DNA of 47,527 nucleotides, from positions 1 through 47,527 of the forward strand of contig LWDP01000008.1 of NCBI GenBank assembly GCA_002087915.1, read 5' to 3'. The notes under the pieces were generated by a model, which ran no database searches, was not told the origin of the DNA, and worked only from the letters and a program-made list of their open reading frames with translations. Of this stretch, positions 34,777 through 43,219 are shown one piece after another (position 1 is the first letter of the stretch; every line of letters starts with the position of its first letter). The DNA comes from Enterospora canceri (lineage: Eukaryota > Microsporidia > Enterocytozoonidae). The translations under genes were made by a program, and so were the position numbers.

Positions 34777-35362
34777 TCAGTCCCTCTTTGCCCACAATAT
34801 AGCACTCTGCGCCCCATCCACTCAGTGCATCCCTGTCAACTGCATTCAAAAATGATTGCATTGCAGTTGTAAACAGCTGTTCCACTTCCATTCCCTCTAC
34901 AAAAAGAGCTTCACAAATTCCAGTCAAATTGTCACATGCTGTTCCTGCCGTAACAAACTGGTACTCAGAAATATAGCCCAAACAGTCCAACGAATAGGCT
35001 CTTGGCTTGTTTTCTGAATCCAGTCCTGCTACAATTGGACTCAAATAGAGTGGACCTGTCTTCCTGTGTGAATACAGGATGTAGCTGACCAGTCCAACCA
35101 CCTCATCCACCTCAATTTCCCTTCCTTCGTTCAACTCAAACATCTTCACCTGCTTTTTTATTCTCTCATGCAAACTCTGGCAATCTGGGACAAATCCAGT
35201 CAGCCCCAGCACAACCTTCCTGCTCAGAACGAAGAGGGAACTCCTCTCTGTTCCAACAGTGAACGATGCCATTCCAAGTCTCCTGTCTCCTACAACAATC
35301 AGGGAGTCTCCTCCAACCATTGCCACAATTGACCCACCGTAATGTTCTGAGATGTCTCCCAT
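34745..35362 (-). CDS. PUP3: 20S proteasome subunit beta-3
   Basis: A 205-residue, non-catalytic beta-type subunit of the 20S core. It starts MGDISEHYGGSIVAMVG, then GDRRLGM, GLTGFVPDCQSLHERIKKQ and LSPIVAGLD, and ends with SFLNAVDRDALSGWGAECYI, all matching Pup3/PSMB3 (MSIMSYNGGAVMAM, ADRRFG, GLAGLATD, VIAGLD, LNAVDRDAVSGMG). The N-terminal Thr nucleophile is absent, as expected for beta-3. CCC is directly before the ATG at 35362; a further in-frame codon run to 35389 is discarded. Its stop overlaps the stop region of the convergent gene by 32 bp, so the two mRNAs must share their 3' ends. Confidence 0.93.
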   Translation of the reverse strand: MGDISEHYGGSIVAMVGGDSLIVVGDRRLGMASFTVGTERSSLFVLSRKVVLGLTGFVPDCQSLHERIKKQVKMFELNEGREIEVDEVVGLVSYILYSHRKTGPLYLSPIVAGLDSENKPRAYSLDCLGYISEYQFVTAGTACDNLTGICEALFVEGMEVEQLFTTAMQSFLNAVDRDALSGWGAECYIVGKEGLIRREVKGRND

Positions 35363-35399
35363 GGGTGAAATCCACAAACATTGTTTCACACCAGTTTAT

Positions 35400-36149
35400 T
35401 TACAGGTTGTGACGTAGAATGCGTTGAATACGAATGAAATCCACATCAGGAAGTTGGATGTGACTGTGTTTGAAGTTATCAATCAAGTAGCAGAATATCA
35501 GGTGTAGTACAAAATACCAGGGCATCATTGGTGAATCACTGATGAAAAGCAGATAGTTCGTAAGAGAGCCACGTGGATTGAATACGGGTGAGAGAGTCCA
35601 ATCAACCTGAGCAAATTCAGTTCCAATCCAGTACAACAGGTCAGTTGTGAACTTGTTGTACTGTTCATCAATATTGATCAGTAGAAACCATACTCCATTT
35701 AGAGATGGAGTATAAGTCAATTTGTTGATGTTGAATGGTTCTACCATGTACTCATTGCAATAGTGAGTTGACTTGATTGGGATCTGATTGTCTCTTAATC
35801 TTTTTAAGTTGATTAACAGCTGTTTCTTATCAATTTGAATTCTGTTACTGTAATTCTCATAGTACTCAAATCCATTGAGGTATTTGATTAGTTCATCAAA
35901 GAGTATGGCGTAGTCTGTGAAGCGTCTCTTCAGCAGAATCAGTGCATTTTCAACTGATCCATAGTTCACTGGAATGTAATTTGAGTAAATCAGGTAGTTT
36001 TGAGATTGAGTCATTCTGAATACAATTATATCACATAATGCGCAAATAATACGGGATGAGACTGAGAGTGGAACTGTATTGCGCACAAACAGGCCCATAA
36101 GGTTGGTGACTTTGACAAGGATGCTGAATAACTCAAGTGACATCAACAT
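35400..36149 (-). CDS. Unknown protein, 249 residues
   Basis: The start at 36149 (MLMSLELFSILVKV) has CCC directly before it, so the longer frame to 36227 is not used. The N-terminal 45 residues are hydrophobic and could be a membrane-associated region; the rest is aromatic and Asn/Tyr-rich (YYENYSNRI, GVWFLLINIDEQYNKF, MPWYFVLHLIFCYLI) with a basic end (IRIQRILRHNL). No signature is recognised. It lies 38 bp upstream of PUP3 on the same strand and is divergent from the small acidic gene at 36280. Confidence 0.6.
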   Translation of the reverse strand: MLMSLELFSILVKVTNLMGLFVRNTVPLSVSSRIICALCDIIVFRMTQSQNYLIYSNYIPVNYGSVENALILLKRRFTDYAILFDELIKYLNGFEYYENYSNRIQIDKKQLLINLKRLRDNQIPIKSTHYCNEYMVEPFNINKLTYTPSLNGVWFLLINIDEQYNKFTTDLLYWIGTEFAQVDWTLSPVFNPRGSLTNYLLFISDSPMMPWYFVLHLIFCYLIDNFKHSHIQLPDVDFIRIQRILRHNL

Positions 36150-36279
36150 GGGCAATAATTTGGAAAACAGAAAGTGGTCAAAATGTGGTAGAAAGACGTA
36201 GATTTCTGTTTTAGTCAGAGAAAACAAATCACTTTATTCAATCATCTGAGTTCATTTTGGCAAAAATTTAGCAACCCAT

Positions 36280-36471
36280 ATGGCAGCAGAAAAGAAAAAC
36301 ATCAGGGCAAAGAGTGACGACGGATCGTCCTATTCGGACTCGTCCATTGACAGCACGGATTCCTCGGAGATTTCATCGGGCTCAGAGACCTCAAACGAGG
36401 ACTCCACGTCCGTCAGCAGCGAGACCACGCTCAGCTCATCATCCGCAGATTCATCAGATCACGCTGCATAA
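36280..36471 (+). CDS. Small Ser/Asp-rich acidic protein
   Basis: A 63-residue protein beginning MAAEKKNIRAKSDDGSSYSD and continuing as almost pure Ser/Asp/Glu/Thr. More than 40 per cent of the residues are Ser, many in S/T-x-x-E/D contexts typical of casein kinase 2 sites, so it is likely disordered and phosphorylated. CCCAT precedes the ATG at 36280. It resembles low-complexity acidic nuclear or nucleolar proteins but no family can be named. The stop sits in GCATAAAT, mirrored by ATTTATGC at the convergent RTF1 end. Confidence 0.65.
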   Translation: MAAEKKNIRAKSDDGSSYSDSSIDSTDSSEISSGSETSNEDSTSVSSETTLSSSSADSSDHAA

Positions 36472-36515
36472 ATAATGTTAAGCTTAATTTGTATTTTGTT
36501 TGTTTGATTTATGCA

Positions 36516-37418
36516 TTACTTCTCAACTTCCTTCTCCCCGAGCTTCTTCACGCTCGTTACGCTCGCCTCGCGCCTCTTCTCCATCCACTGGTCCAGCACT
36601 TCCTTGTCGTGAATGTTCTTGAATCGCTCCAGATACTCCTGGTCCTCAATCTCCTCTAACTCCCGCTGTGCCTCTTCAGCCTCCTTCTTGTTCTTTCGCT
36701 GAATCGCATTGTCTCGTCTTTTAATCAGCCTCATCTTAAGCAGTGTCGTACTCTCTTTTCTTGGATTCGCCCTTGCTTTTCTGTTTAAATAGTCTGTGAT
36801 TTCCAGGTCAGTCAGGTTCCTCGTCAACTCCTCCTTTGCCTTCTTCGTCTTCCTCAGAATTCCAGCAAACAGCTCCCTGGTCACAGAATACTCCTCTACG
36901 AATGTCTCAAACTCCTCCTGCCTCAAAGAGCTGTTTGATACATTCACAATTGGCCACTGATTGATTACACGCTTTCCAGCATCAATCGTAAGCCCAATAT
37001 TGCAATAGACGTCTTTCTGGTTCTTCTTCTTAGGCAACTTGTACGATGGTATTTCTTCTACGCCAAGAATCTTCCCAGCTCGATAAGTGTTGTTTATGCG
37101 TACACGAACAAAGAGCCCCTTAATCAAATTGAAATTCGATCTAAAGACGCCCTTGATTAGGGTGTCTCGTCCAAGGACAAACTCCTGCTGAATTGGATTC
37201 ATATCGTCCTTGATGACAGCAATCTCTTCAGAGGGCTTGCTGCTGAACACACTCTTGTTTTCTTCGTTGGCTTTTTTGATTCTCTCTGCATCAATTTCAG
37301 CCTGTATTTCCTCGTGGCGCCGTGCTTTGTACTTCTCCTGCTCAAGTGGCGTCATTCTTCTGATCATATCGTCTTCTTCCGCTGTTAGTTTGAATTTATC
37401 TTCAAACTCTCTTGTCAT
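36516..37418 (-). CDS. RTF1: Paf1-complex subunit Rtf1 (Plus3 domain)
   Basis: A 300-residue protein. After a helical, charged N-terminus, residues 75-177 form a Plus3 domain (EFVLGRDTLIKGVFRSNFNL, IKGLFVRVRINNTYRAGKIL, GVEEIPSYKLPKKKNQKDVY, TIDAGKRVINQWPIVNVSNS), which in Rtf1 binds phosphorylated Spt5 and keeps the Paf1 complex on elongating RNA polymerase II. A long charged coiled coil ends the protein. It is about half the length of yeast Rtf1 (558 residues), and an obvious histone-modification domain for H2B ubiquitylation is not visible before the Plus3 part. CCCCTGT precedes the ATG at 37418. Confidence 0.88.
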   Translation of the reverse strand: MTREFEDKFKLTAEEDDMIRRMTPLEQEKYKARRHEEIQAEIDAERIKKANEENKSVFSSKPSEEIAVIKDDMNPIQQEFVLGRDTLIKGVFRSNFNLIKGLFVRVRINNTYRAGKILGVEEIPSYKLPKKKNQKDVYCNIGLTIDAGKRVINQWPIVNVSNSSLRQEEFETFVEEYSVTRELFAGILRKTKKAKEELTRNLTDLEITDYLNRKARANPRKESTTLLKMRLIKRRDNAIQRKNKKEAEEAQRELEEIEDQEYLERFKNIHDKEVLDQWMEKRREASVTSVKKLGEKEVEK

Positions 37419-37486
37419 ACAGGGGCATAAAACCAAAATATTTGTCAACAAACAAAATCATTTGTTAGCTCGTCTGAGGCAGTGTA

Positions 37487-38176
37487 TCAGCCTTGTTTGT
37501 AGAGATTCCCCCTGAAACTCCTGTAGTCTTCATCCGCCTCGTCCCTCTTTTCATCCTTCTTCTCTTCCTCCCTAAAATACAAATCTCGTTCTGTTTGTCT
37601 CACCTGTGCCCTATTTTTAGCCTTCTGAATTGTTTCAGCATTTGTTCTAGTCACGTACTCAACATACTCATCGAGTGTCATTGTTTGAACATTTCTCATT
37701 TTAAACGGGTTTCCACCAACTTGGGTGACCTGAATTGGCCTTGCTTCCCCAGGCACATTCCTCTCCTCTTTTCTGCCTATCTTTTGAATACTCTTCTCCC
37801 TCTGAATTCCTTCGTAGTCAAACAATCCTCGTTTGTAGAAGTATTCCTCCAACTGGTTCAGCATCTCGTCATCATCCCAGTCAATCACCCTGAAATTCAA
37901 AATAGCCCGTTTTATTTCAATTCTCTTGCCTCTTTCTTTCAATCCGCTACTCTCCTCCTCAAAACAAGTCTCTTTTCCTATCATTTTGAAGAAGTTGACT
38001 AAATCTGCCTCATTTTGTGTAATTTTATACGTCAAATACCCGTAGAACTTGATGTAGTAACGAGATCGGTTTGTTTCATCATCTTCAAGTCTAATTTGAC
38101 TGAATTTTAGTACATCGCCTTCATCCAATTCCACATTTTCAATCACTTTCACAAGCAGTGCCTTGAAATTATCCAT
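37487..38176 (-). CDS. TAP42: TAP42/alpha4-like PP2A regulator
   Basis: A 229-residue protein. A reduced helical N-terminal part is followed near 145 by ARPIQVTQVGGNPFKMRNVQ and TMTLDEYVEY (165-174), then a charged tail ending DEDYRSFRGNLYKQG. This matches the C-terminal half of Tap42/IGBP1 (K.F.L.R...VFG.G..LPTMTV.E...., then acidic helix and D.FK...RG.GNR.NRG). Tap42 binds PP2A-type catalytic subunits under TOR control. The N-terminal domain, normally about 220 residues, is shortened. CCCCATTTT precedes the ATG at 38176. Lies between RTF1 and MKT1 on the same strand. Confidence 0.7.
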   Translation of the reverse strand: MDNFKALLVKVIENVELDEGDVLKFSQIRLEDDETNRSRYYIKFYGYLTYKITQNEADLVNFFKMIGKETCFEEESSGLKERGKRIEIKRAILNFRVIDWDDDEMLNQLEEYFYKRGLFDYEGIQREKSIQKIGRKEERNVPGEARPIQVTQVGGNPFKMRNVQTMTLDEYVEYVTRTNAETIQKAKNRAQVRQTERDLYFREEEKKDEKRDEADEDYRSFRGNLYKQG

Positions 38177-38255
38177 AAAATGGGGTTGTTAAGCATTTTA
38201 TTGAGAAAAGTGGTCAAAAACTCAACAGGATGCTCTGCTCCTAACAACTCGTCTC

Positions 38256-39713
38256 TCACTGCTTGTTCTTCTGTAGGAAATCTCTTGTTTCATTTGGCAT
38301 GTCGATCTTAACACAGTGGTTGAGCGTAAATTCGCTGATTTCTGGATCCCTCAAATCCTCCTTATTCAGTCCAAACGTGTTTACTGTCACGTACATCAGA
38401 CTCAATGCACTCAAATAGCTTCTGATTGTGAATGTGACTGCATACTCCTGCAAATCAACCACCTTGCTGCATCCACCGATATTTTTGTTTGAAAATCTCC
38501 TTTGACTTGCTATGCAGTTTGTGAGGGTGTTTGATAGAAACATCGTATTCTTGTTCTTTGTTAAATGCATGTAAACCAATCCCAGTATCTTATCAACTGA
38601 TTTCACACTTTCTACCCTGATATTGAAGGCACTCTTTACAACCTCAATGAAGTCCCTGGTATTGAACGTGTAGGTGCTTTTGAATTCGAATACTGATAAA
38701 ATGTATTCCACGATCTGATCAATTGGTGTCTCCTCGCTCTGCTTATCAGTCACGTAGATCAGCCTCTTCAACTCCGCCGGTGATATCTTGCAGCTGAATA
38801 GCTCCTCGTAGAAGACATTTGGTATCTTCCTACCGAATATTTTGTGGATATCAGAAGGCGGACTCATTGGATCAAGGGGCTCAACAACCCCATTCAGTGA
38901 CATTATCGGATGCCACCTGCAATTGAGATAGGCCTCATTGATCTTCTTCTTGTACTCCTCATTTGCCTCAATCTTCCTTTTAAGAGGCGAGATGAACATC
39001 CGTATGTCATCATTGTGATCACTTTGATCAAGCATCTCCTTCAGCACCTCATTCGAGTAGTTGTTCGCTATTTCAGGCAGCGTGGGACAGAAGTCGCATC
39101 CGCTTGCAATTGCGAATATCCGAAAGAATCCTCGTTTCAGTCCAAGCGCCTGTTCGATTTCAGACCGCTTGAAAATGCAGCACATGGCCGTTTTGAAGTT
39201 GAATTCAACCACAACGGAATTCACGTCCCTGAATAGGAACGAATCGGTTTTCGTGAAGATGTAGTCCACGCAATTCTGCTTAACGAAGTAGACACACTGT
39301 GCCACTGCGCTGTATGGTGCTCTCATGAACGCAATTTTGTGCTTCTCAAGCAATTTGTTGATAGGAATCACCAACAGTTCAAGAAATGCCTCACTTCGAC
39401 CAAATTTCATTTGGCCATGAGAATAAATCGTCTGTATGTCCATCAGACACAAGTCAGTTTGACTTGTGAACTCCTTCTTGTAGTTCAATCCATCCCAGAT
39501 CCAGAGCACGCTTGAGCTCTGTGCCAGCTCTAACAAGTGGCGCATGTTTTTATGCACATATCCTTCGAGATCTCCAATGAGCTCGTCCCTTTTGATGGCC
39601 TCGAAGTACTTTCTGATGAACCAGAATCCATCAATCGCAATGCTGCTCTCCTTCAGAGCTGGTAGCGGCCATTCACAGATTATCGGAAAGTCTTTAAGTG
39701 CTCTAATAGGCAT
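38256..39713 (-). CDS. MKT1: Mkt1-like post-transcriptional regulator (XPG-fold)
   Basis: A 485-residue protein with a nuclease-like XPG fold: IAIDGFWFIRKYFEAI near 26-41, a helical arch, FMRAPYSAVAQCVYF and DYIFTKTDSFLFRDV near 127-165, then FFRIFAIASGCDFCPTLPEI. The domain order and the APYSA.AQ..Y and AIASG.D..PTLP wording match Mkt1, a P-body protein that binds Pbp1 and controls mRNA stability. Several of the XPG catalytic acids are missing, as in Mkt1. PSDIHKIFGRKIPNVFYEEL corresponds to its C-terminal domain. CCCAT precedes the ATG at 39713. It is followed upstream by a 289-bp AT-rich gap. Confidence 0.78.
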   Translation of the reverse strand: MPIRALKDFPIICEWPLPALKESSIAIDGFWFIRKYFEAIKRDELIGDLEGYVHKNMRHLLELAQSSSVLWIWDGLNYKKEFTSQTDLCLMDIQTIYSHGQMKFGRSEAFLELLVIPINKLLEKHKIAFMRAPYSAVAQCVYFVKQNCVDYIFTKTDSFLFRDVNSVVVEFNFKTAMCCIFKRSEIEQALGLKRGFFRIFAIASGCDFCPTLPEIANNYSNEVLKEMLDQSDHNDDIRMFISPLKRKIEANEEYKKKINEAYLNCRWHPIMSLNGVVEPLDPMSPPSDIHKIFGRKIPNVFYEELFSCKISPAELKRLIYVTDKQSEETPIDQIVEYILSVFEFKSTYTFNTRDFIEVVKSAFNIRVESVKSVDKILGLVYMHLTKNKNTMFLSNTLTNCIASQRRFSNKNIGGCSKVVDLQEYAVTFTIRSYLSALSLMYVTVNTFGLNKEDLRDPEISEFTLNHCVKIDMPNETRDFLQKNKQ

Positions 39714-40002
39714 ATGGGTTAAAAAGTCTGAAATTTTAAAATACAGGCGTATTGTTCCATAAAGTACGGTGATTTGATATTATACGGCTGATCTCTTCTA
39801 CAATTATTTTTATCAGTTATTGAGGCATCATATTTGTGTATTCCCTAACATTTAATGATTTCCATAATCATCTCCTAAGAATCCAATACCATAATCACAC
39901 TCTATATTTCAACGTCCTATTTAGTGATCAGCTACTCTGAGTCTTATTGCTGCTATGATCACCTAAATCTACATTATTAATTTTAATACTTCATTTACTC
40001 CC
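39714..40002. other. AT-rich intergenic region between divergent MKT1 and small GTPase
   Basis: A 289-bp gap that must contain both promoters. It is AT-rich, with short TATA-like stretches (ATTTGATATTATA, ATTATTAATTTTAATA). I see no open frame of any length with a CCC start, no tRNA cloverleaf and no repeat. Confidence 0.5.
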
Positions 40003-40617
40003 ATGAAAACATTTCAGATCCAAAATGATCCAGTTTTGGGTAAAAACGACATTATGTACCACGTGACACTGCTGGGATCTCAAGGATGCGGAAAGACGGC
40101 CTTTTTGAATAGGTTGAAGAACACCCAAGAGACAAATGTGCCGATAGAGGAACTTTCGAAGTTAAAAATGAACAAAATGACGATAAAAATTTTTGATTCA
40201 AAGGCAAAATCAATTTATCTGAGATTATTTGATCCAAGTGGCCACGAGGACTTCGTCAGAGTGCGGGACCTTACAATCCCGTCTTCCGATTACCTGATAC
40301 TGCTCTTTGATGTGAGCAATTCTGACAGTTTCGAAGAAGCAAATCAAGTATTCACTAAAATTATATTTCGAAAGGGGAAACTGGGATCGAGAGTTGTTCT
40401 AGTTGCATCCAAAATCGACCTGTTTGATAAGAAATCAGTCACAGATGCAAAGACAGAAGAACTAAAGAGGTCACTCAATGCACTTGAATACGTGAAATGT
40501 AACTCAATCAGTGGCCTAGGCATAGATCACACAGTTCAGGTTATTATAAAGGACATTTTGAAAAGAGAGAGTGTTGATACCACACCATGGTGGAACTTCT
40601 GCTGCTGCACTCTCTGA
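40003..40617 (+). CDS. Prenylated small GTPase with altered G4 motif
   Basis: A 204-residue Ras-superfamily GTPase. P-loop GSQGCGKT (25-32); switch 2 DPSGHED (77-83) where DxxG is kept; the G4 base-recognition motif reads ASKID (135-139) instead of NKxD; G5 appears as NSISG instead of SA[K/L]. The C-terminus WNFCCCTL forms a CaaX box (CCTL) with a final Leu, favouring geranylgeranylation, preceded by two further Cys. Compared with Rab, Rho and Ras, the Asn-to-Ser change in G4 would lower guanine specificity. No clear subfamily. CCC is directly before the ATG at 40003. Confidence 0.8.
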   Translation: MKTFQIQNDPVLGKNDIMYHVTLLGSQGCGKTAFLNRLKNTQETNVPIEELSKLKMNKMTIKIFDSKAKSIYLRLFDPSGHEDFVRVRDLTIPSSDYLILLFDVSNSDSFEEANQVFTKIIFRKGKLGSRVVLVASKIDLFDKKSVTDAKTEELKRSLNALEYVKCNSISGLGIDHTVQVIIKDILKRESVDTTPWWNFCCCTL

Positions 40618-40686
40618 TTTGTTAGCTTTCAGAGCAGCAGCCTACGAATAAAAGAGTTGATATTTTTGAATACACATTTTAAGCCC

Positions 40687-41619
40687 ATGAAACTCAATGA
40701 AATTTTAGACGAAATCACAGTAAGATTCGTAATAAACACGAAGGAGTTCGCGCTCATTGATACGGACTACTTGTTTCTTCTAGAACAGGCATACTGGTTC
40801 GCAGTGGACTTCTACGGACTGGATAAGATCCAATACAAGCAGTTCTGTTTGCTTGTTCTGAAACACAATGGATTATTCGATAATCTGAATGATGTGAATG
40901 TGAATAGCAACATAAGTGAATCAATGAGTGAAGTATTCAAATCAAAGGAGCCTACTGCGGCCGTAATAAGCAAAGCAACAAAAATACAAAACAATGCAAT
41001 TTTGAACAATTTCCATAAGGAATGTGAGGACTTCAAGAAGTACAAGCAGAGTGTGCTAGTTTTTGGTGCAATTCTGTTCAATGGAGACATGTCAAAGGCA
41101 CTGGTTGTAAAACAGCACAATACGGGGAATATGGCATTTCCAAAGGGAAAGAAGAACGAAAACGAGTCAGGTGAGGAGTGTGCAATACGCGAAGTGTACG
41201 AGGAGATTGGATACGACATTTCTGACAAGATTGGCAGTCTGAGTGTGAAGATATTCAACAAAATAACACTTTTCATCATTCTGAATGTTCCAGAATTCAC
41301 ACACTTTGAACCAATTGTAAGGAATGAAATAGACTCAATATTCTGGGTAGATGTTGAGAACGTGCCACAGAATGTGAAGTTCAAGATAGTTGCAACGGCC
41401 TTGAACGAGGCCAAGGGGCTGATGAGCCTGTTCAAACAGAATTCATTCAAATTTAGAAATATGGATGCAATACTGGATGGAACCGAAGAAAAGGAAGAGA
41501 GAAATGACGGAAGAGAAAGAAACACGACTATTTGTAACAAAATAGGCAAATATATCACAGCACCAATTCCAAGACACGCCAGAACGATGGAAGAGTTGGA
41601 AATTCACAAAACCATATAA
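40687..41619 (+). CDS. DCP2: mRNA-decapping enzyme Dcp2
   Basis: A 310-residue protein that cleaves the m7G cap from mRNA. The N-terminal regulatory domain is clear (VRFVINTKEFALIDTDYLFL, LLEQAYWFAVDFYGLD), which binds Dcp1. The Nudix domain starts near 128 (VLVFGAILFNGDMSKALVVKQHN), and the box reads GKKNENESGEECAIREVYEEIG at about 154-175: all of G, E, REVxEExG are present. The C-terminal part is a short basic tail without the long disordered region of fungal Dcp2. CCC is directly before the ATG at 40687. MKT1, another P-body protein, lies one gene away. Confidence 0.92.
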   Translation: MKLNEILDEITVRFVINTKEFALIDTDYLFLLEQAYWFAVDFYGLDKIQYKQFCLLVLKHNGLFDNLNDVNVNSNISESMSEVFKSKEPTAAVISKATKIQNNAILNNFHKECEDFKKYKQSVLVFGAILFNGDMSKALVVKQHNTGNMAFPKGKKNENESGEECAIREVYEEIGYDISDKIGSLSVKIFNKITLFIILNVPEFTHFEPIVRNEIDSIFWVDVENVPQNVKFKIVATALNEAKGLMSLFKQNSFKFRNMDAILDGTEEKEERNDGRERNTTICNKIGKYITAPIPRHARTMEELEIHKTI

Positions 41620-41669
41620 ATTCATGCATTGTTAAGCTTATTTATGCAAACAAAATCAATGAGCCCTGA

Positions 41670-43196
41670 ATGAACATCAAAGAGAACTTGAAGAAGAAAA
41701 TCATCAAGGATGTGTTACGGGTCTACAAGGCCGATTGGTCTGTTTTGGTCTACGACAAGGCTGCTGGCGAGATCATGGTCGACCTGTTCACGAAGAGCGA
41801 GCTCAATGACCACACCATTTCGGAGGCATTCCTAATAGGCGCAAACAAGCCAGAATGGGACTTCCCAGCCGTCTATTTCGTGGCTGGAACCAATGCAAAC
41901 TACGACATCATCAACAAGGAATTCAATAACAAGACATTCAGTAAGTATTGTGTCGTAACCATTGAGGAGATTGACCCAGTCACAAACCTAAATAGCCTCA
42001 TAAAAGTAACAAACATAAAGTGCAATATCCGAATCCAGGAGGAGCGGATCTTCCTGGCCTCTGCCAATAACGCCTGTCTTGCAATGGAATTCATCCTCGA
42101 TACCAAATTCACTATTTATAAAATGCCATGCATCAAGCACACTCTGCCTTTCAGCAAGGCGGACGAGAAGGAGCACGTGGCCGAGTTCCTGTTCCTTGAC
42201 CGCTCATTCGACCTGTTTACGCCGCTTCTGCACTTCTTCACGTTCCGATCGGTGCTTGCTGAAAACGGGTCGACCAAAATTGACGATGGATCGAAGCTGT
42301 ACAAGAGCATCCGCTACAGACACATGGCTGACGTGCACAAGGTGCTCCAATACAACATCAACAAGCTGAACGAGAACATGGAGAAGCTGAACAAGAACCT
42401 CTCGACGTCTGAATTGAGCAAAATGGTCCTTGATGCGCCTGAAAATATCAAATTGAAGGCGTCAGTTGAGAAGTACTCCAACTTCCTGCGACAGGCGTTT
42501 GACAAGCTCGAGAACCTCCAGGAGCGCATTTCCGAGGATGAGAACTTCTGTAGCCTGATTGAGAGCGAGATGGCCCTTTCCACTGGTGAGAAGAACGGTA
42601 AGGCCGTTACGATCGACCTGAGCATGCTGTTTGACTTGCTTGCGAGTGCCAGATTGCACAAAACTGACAAGCTGAGACTGCTCTACCTGATCAAGTACAG
42701 GGGCGTCTCTCTGACAGTCACCGAAAGAAGCATTTTGAAGCAAAGCGGCTACTCAGCCGAGGACATCGACCTGAAAATCAAACTCGACAACAAGTACAAG
42801 AGAACCAAGCAGCCGCAATTCAAGTACGACATATCGCGATTTGAGCCACTGCTCGTAGACATCGTCAACGACTGCGTCGTAGGGGACTTCAAGTCGTACC
42901 TGGTGAAAGCCAACAACCTTCAGGCACGGACGAGTGAATCAGAGAAGCATTTCAGTCTCAGAAAGACGGCGATGCTCACGATAAGGAAGAAGGACGTGAA
43001 CAGAAGAAAGGTCGTCGTCTACATCAGAAACGGAATAACGTACGAGGAATGCAGGCTGGCCTACGACCTATCTGATGCACTTGGAATCGACCTGATTCTG
43101 GGAAGTGATCGGATGCTTGAGCCAGGATACGCCATTGATCTGATCAAGAAGAAGTACGCCAAAAGGGCAGAAAGAGAAGGAGGCAGTCGCAGTTAG
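41670..43196 (+). CDS. SLY1: Sec1/Munc18-family protein, probably Sly1
   Basis: A 508-residue SM protein that guides SNARE assembly in vesicle fusion. Domain 1 shows SVLVYDKAAGEIMVDLF, ELNDHTISEAFLIG, DFPAVYFVAGTNANYDII, matching Sly1/SCFD1 (WKVLIYD, VPAVYFV.PT..NI) better than Sec1 or Vps45. Later landmarks are FLFLDRSFDLFTPLLHFFTF, RYRHMADVHKVLQ and the C-terminal strand-helix NGITYEECRLAYDLSDAL followed by ILGSDRMLEPG. Sly1 acts in ER-Golgi transport, so this is the expected partner of the secretory genes around it. CCCTGA precedes the ATG at 41670. Confidence 0.82.
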   Translation: MNIKENLKKKIIKDVLRVYKADWSVLVYDKAAGEIMVDLFTKSELNDHTISEAFLIGANKPEWDFPAVYFVAGTNANYDIINKEFNNKTFSKYCVVTIEEIDPVTNLNSLIKVTNIKCNIRIQEERIFLASANNACLAMEFILDTKFTIYKMPCIKHTLPFSKADEKEHVAEFLFLDRSFDLFTPLLHFFTFRSVLAENGSTKIDDGSKLYKSIRYRHMADVHKVLQYNINKLNENMEKLNKNLSTSELSKMVLDAPENIKLKASVEKYSNFLRQAFDKLENLQERISEDENFCSLIESEMALSTGEKNGKAVTIDLSMLFDLLASARLHKTDKLRLLYLIKYRGVSLTVTERSILKQSGYSAEDIDLKIKLDNKYKRTKQPQFKYDISRFEPLLVDIVNDCVVGDFKSYLVKANNLQARTSESEKHFSLRKTAMLTIRKKDVNRRKVVVYIRNGITYEECRLAYDLSDALGIDLILGSDRMLEPGYAIDLIKKKYAKRAEREGGSRS

Positions 43197-43219
43197 CGAA
43201 ACCAAACTTTTTGCCCAAA

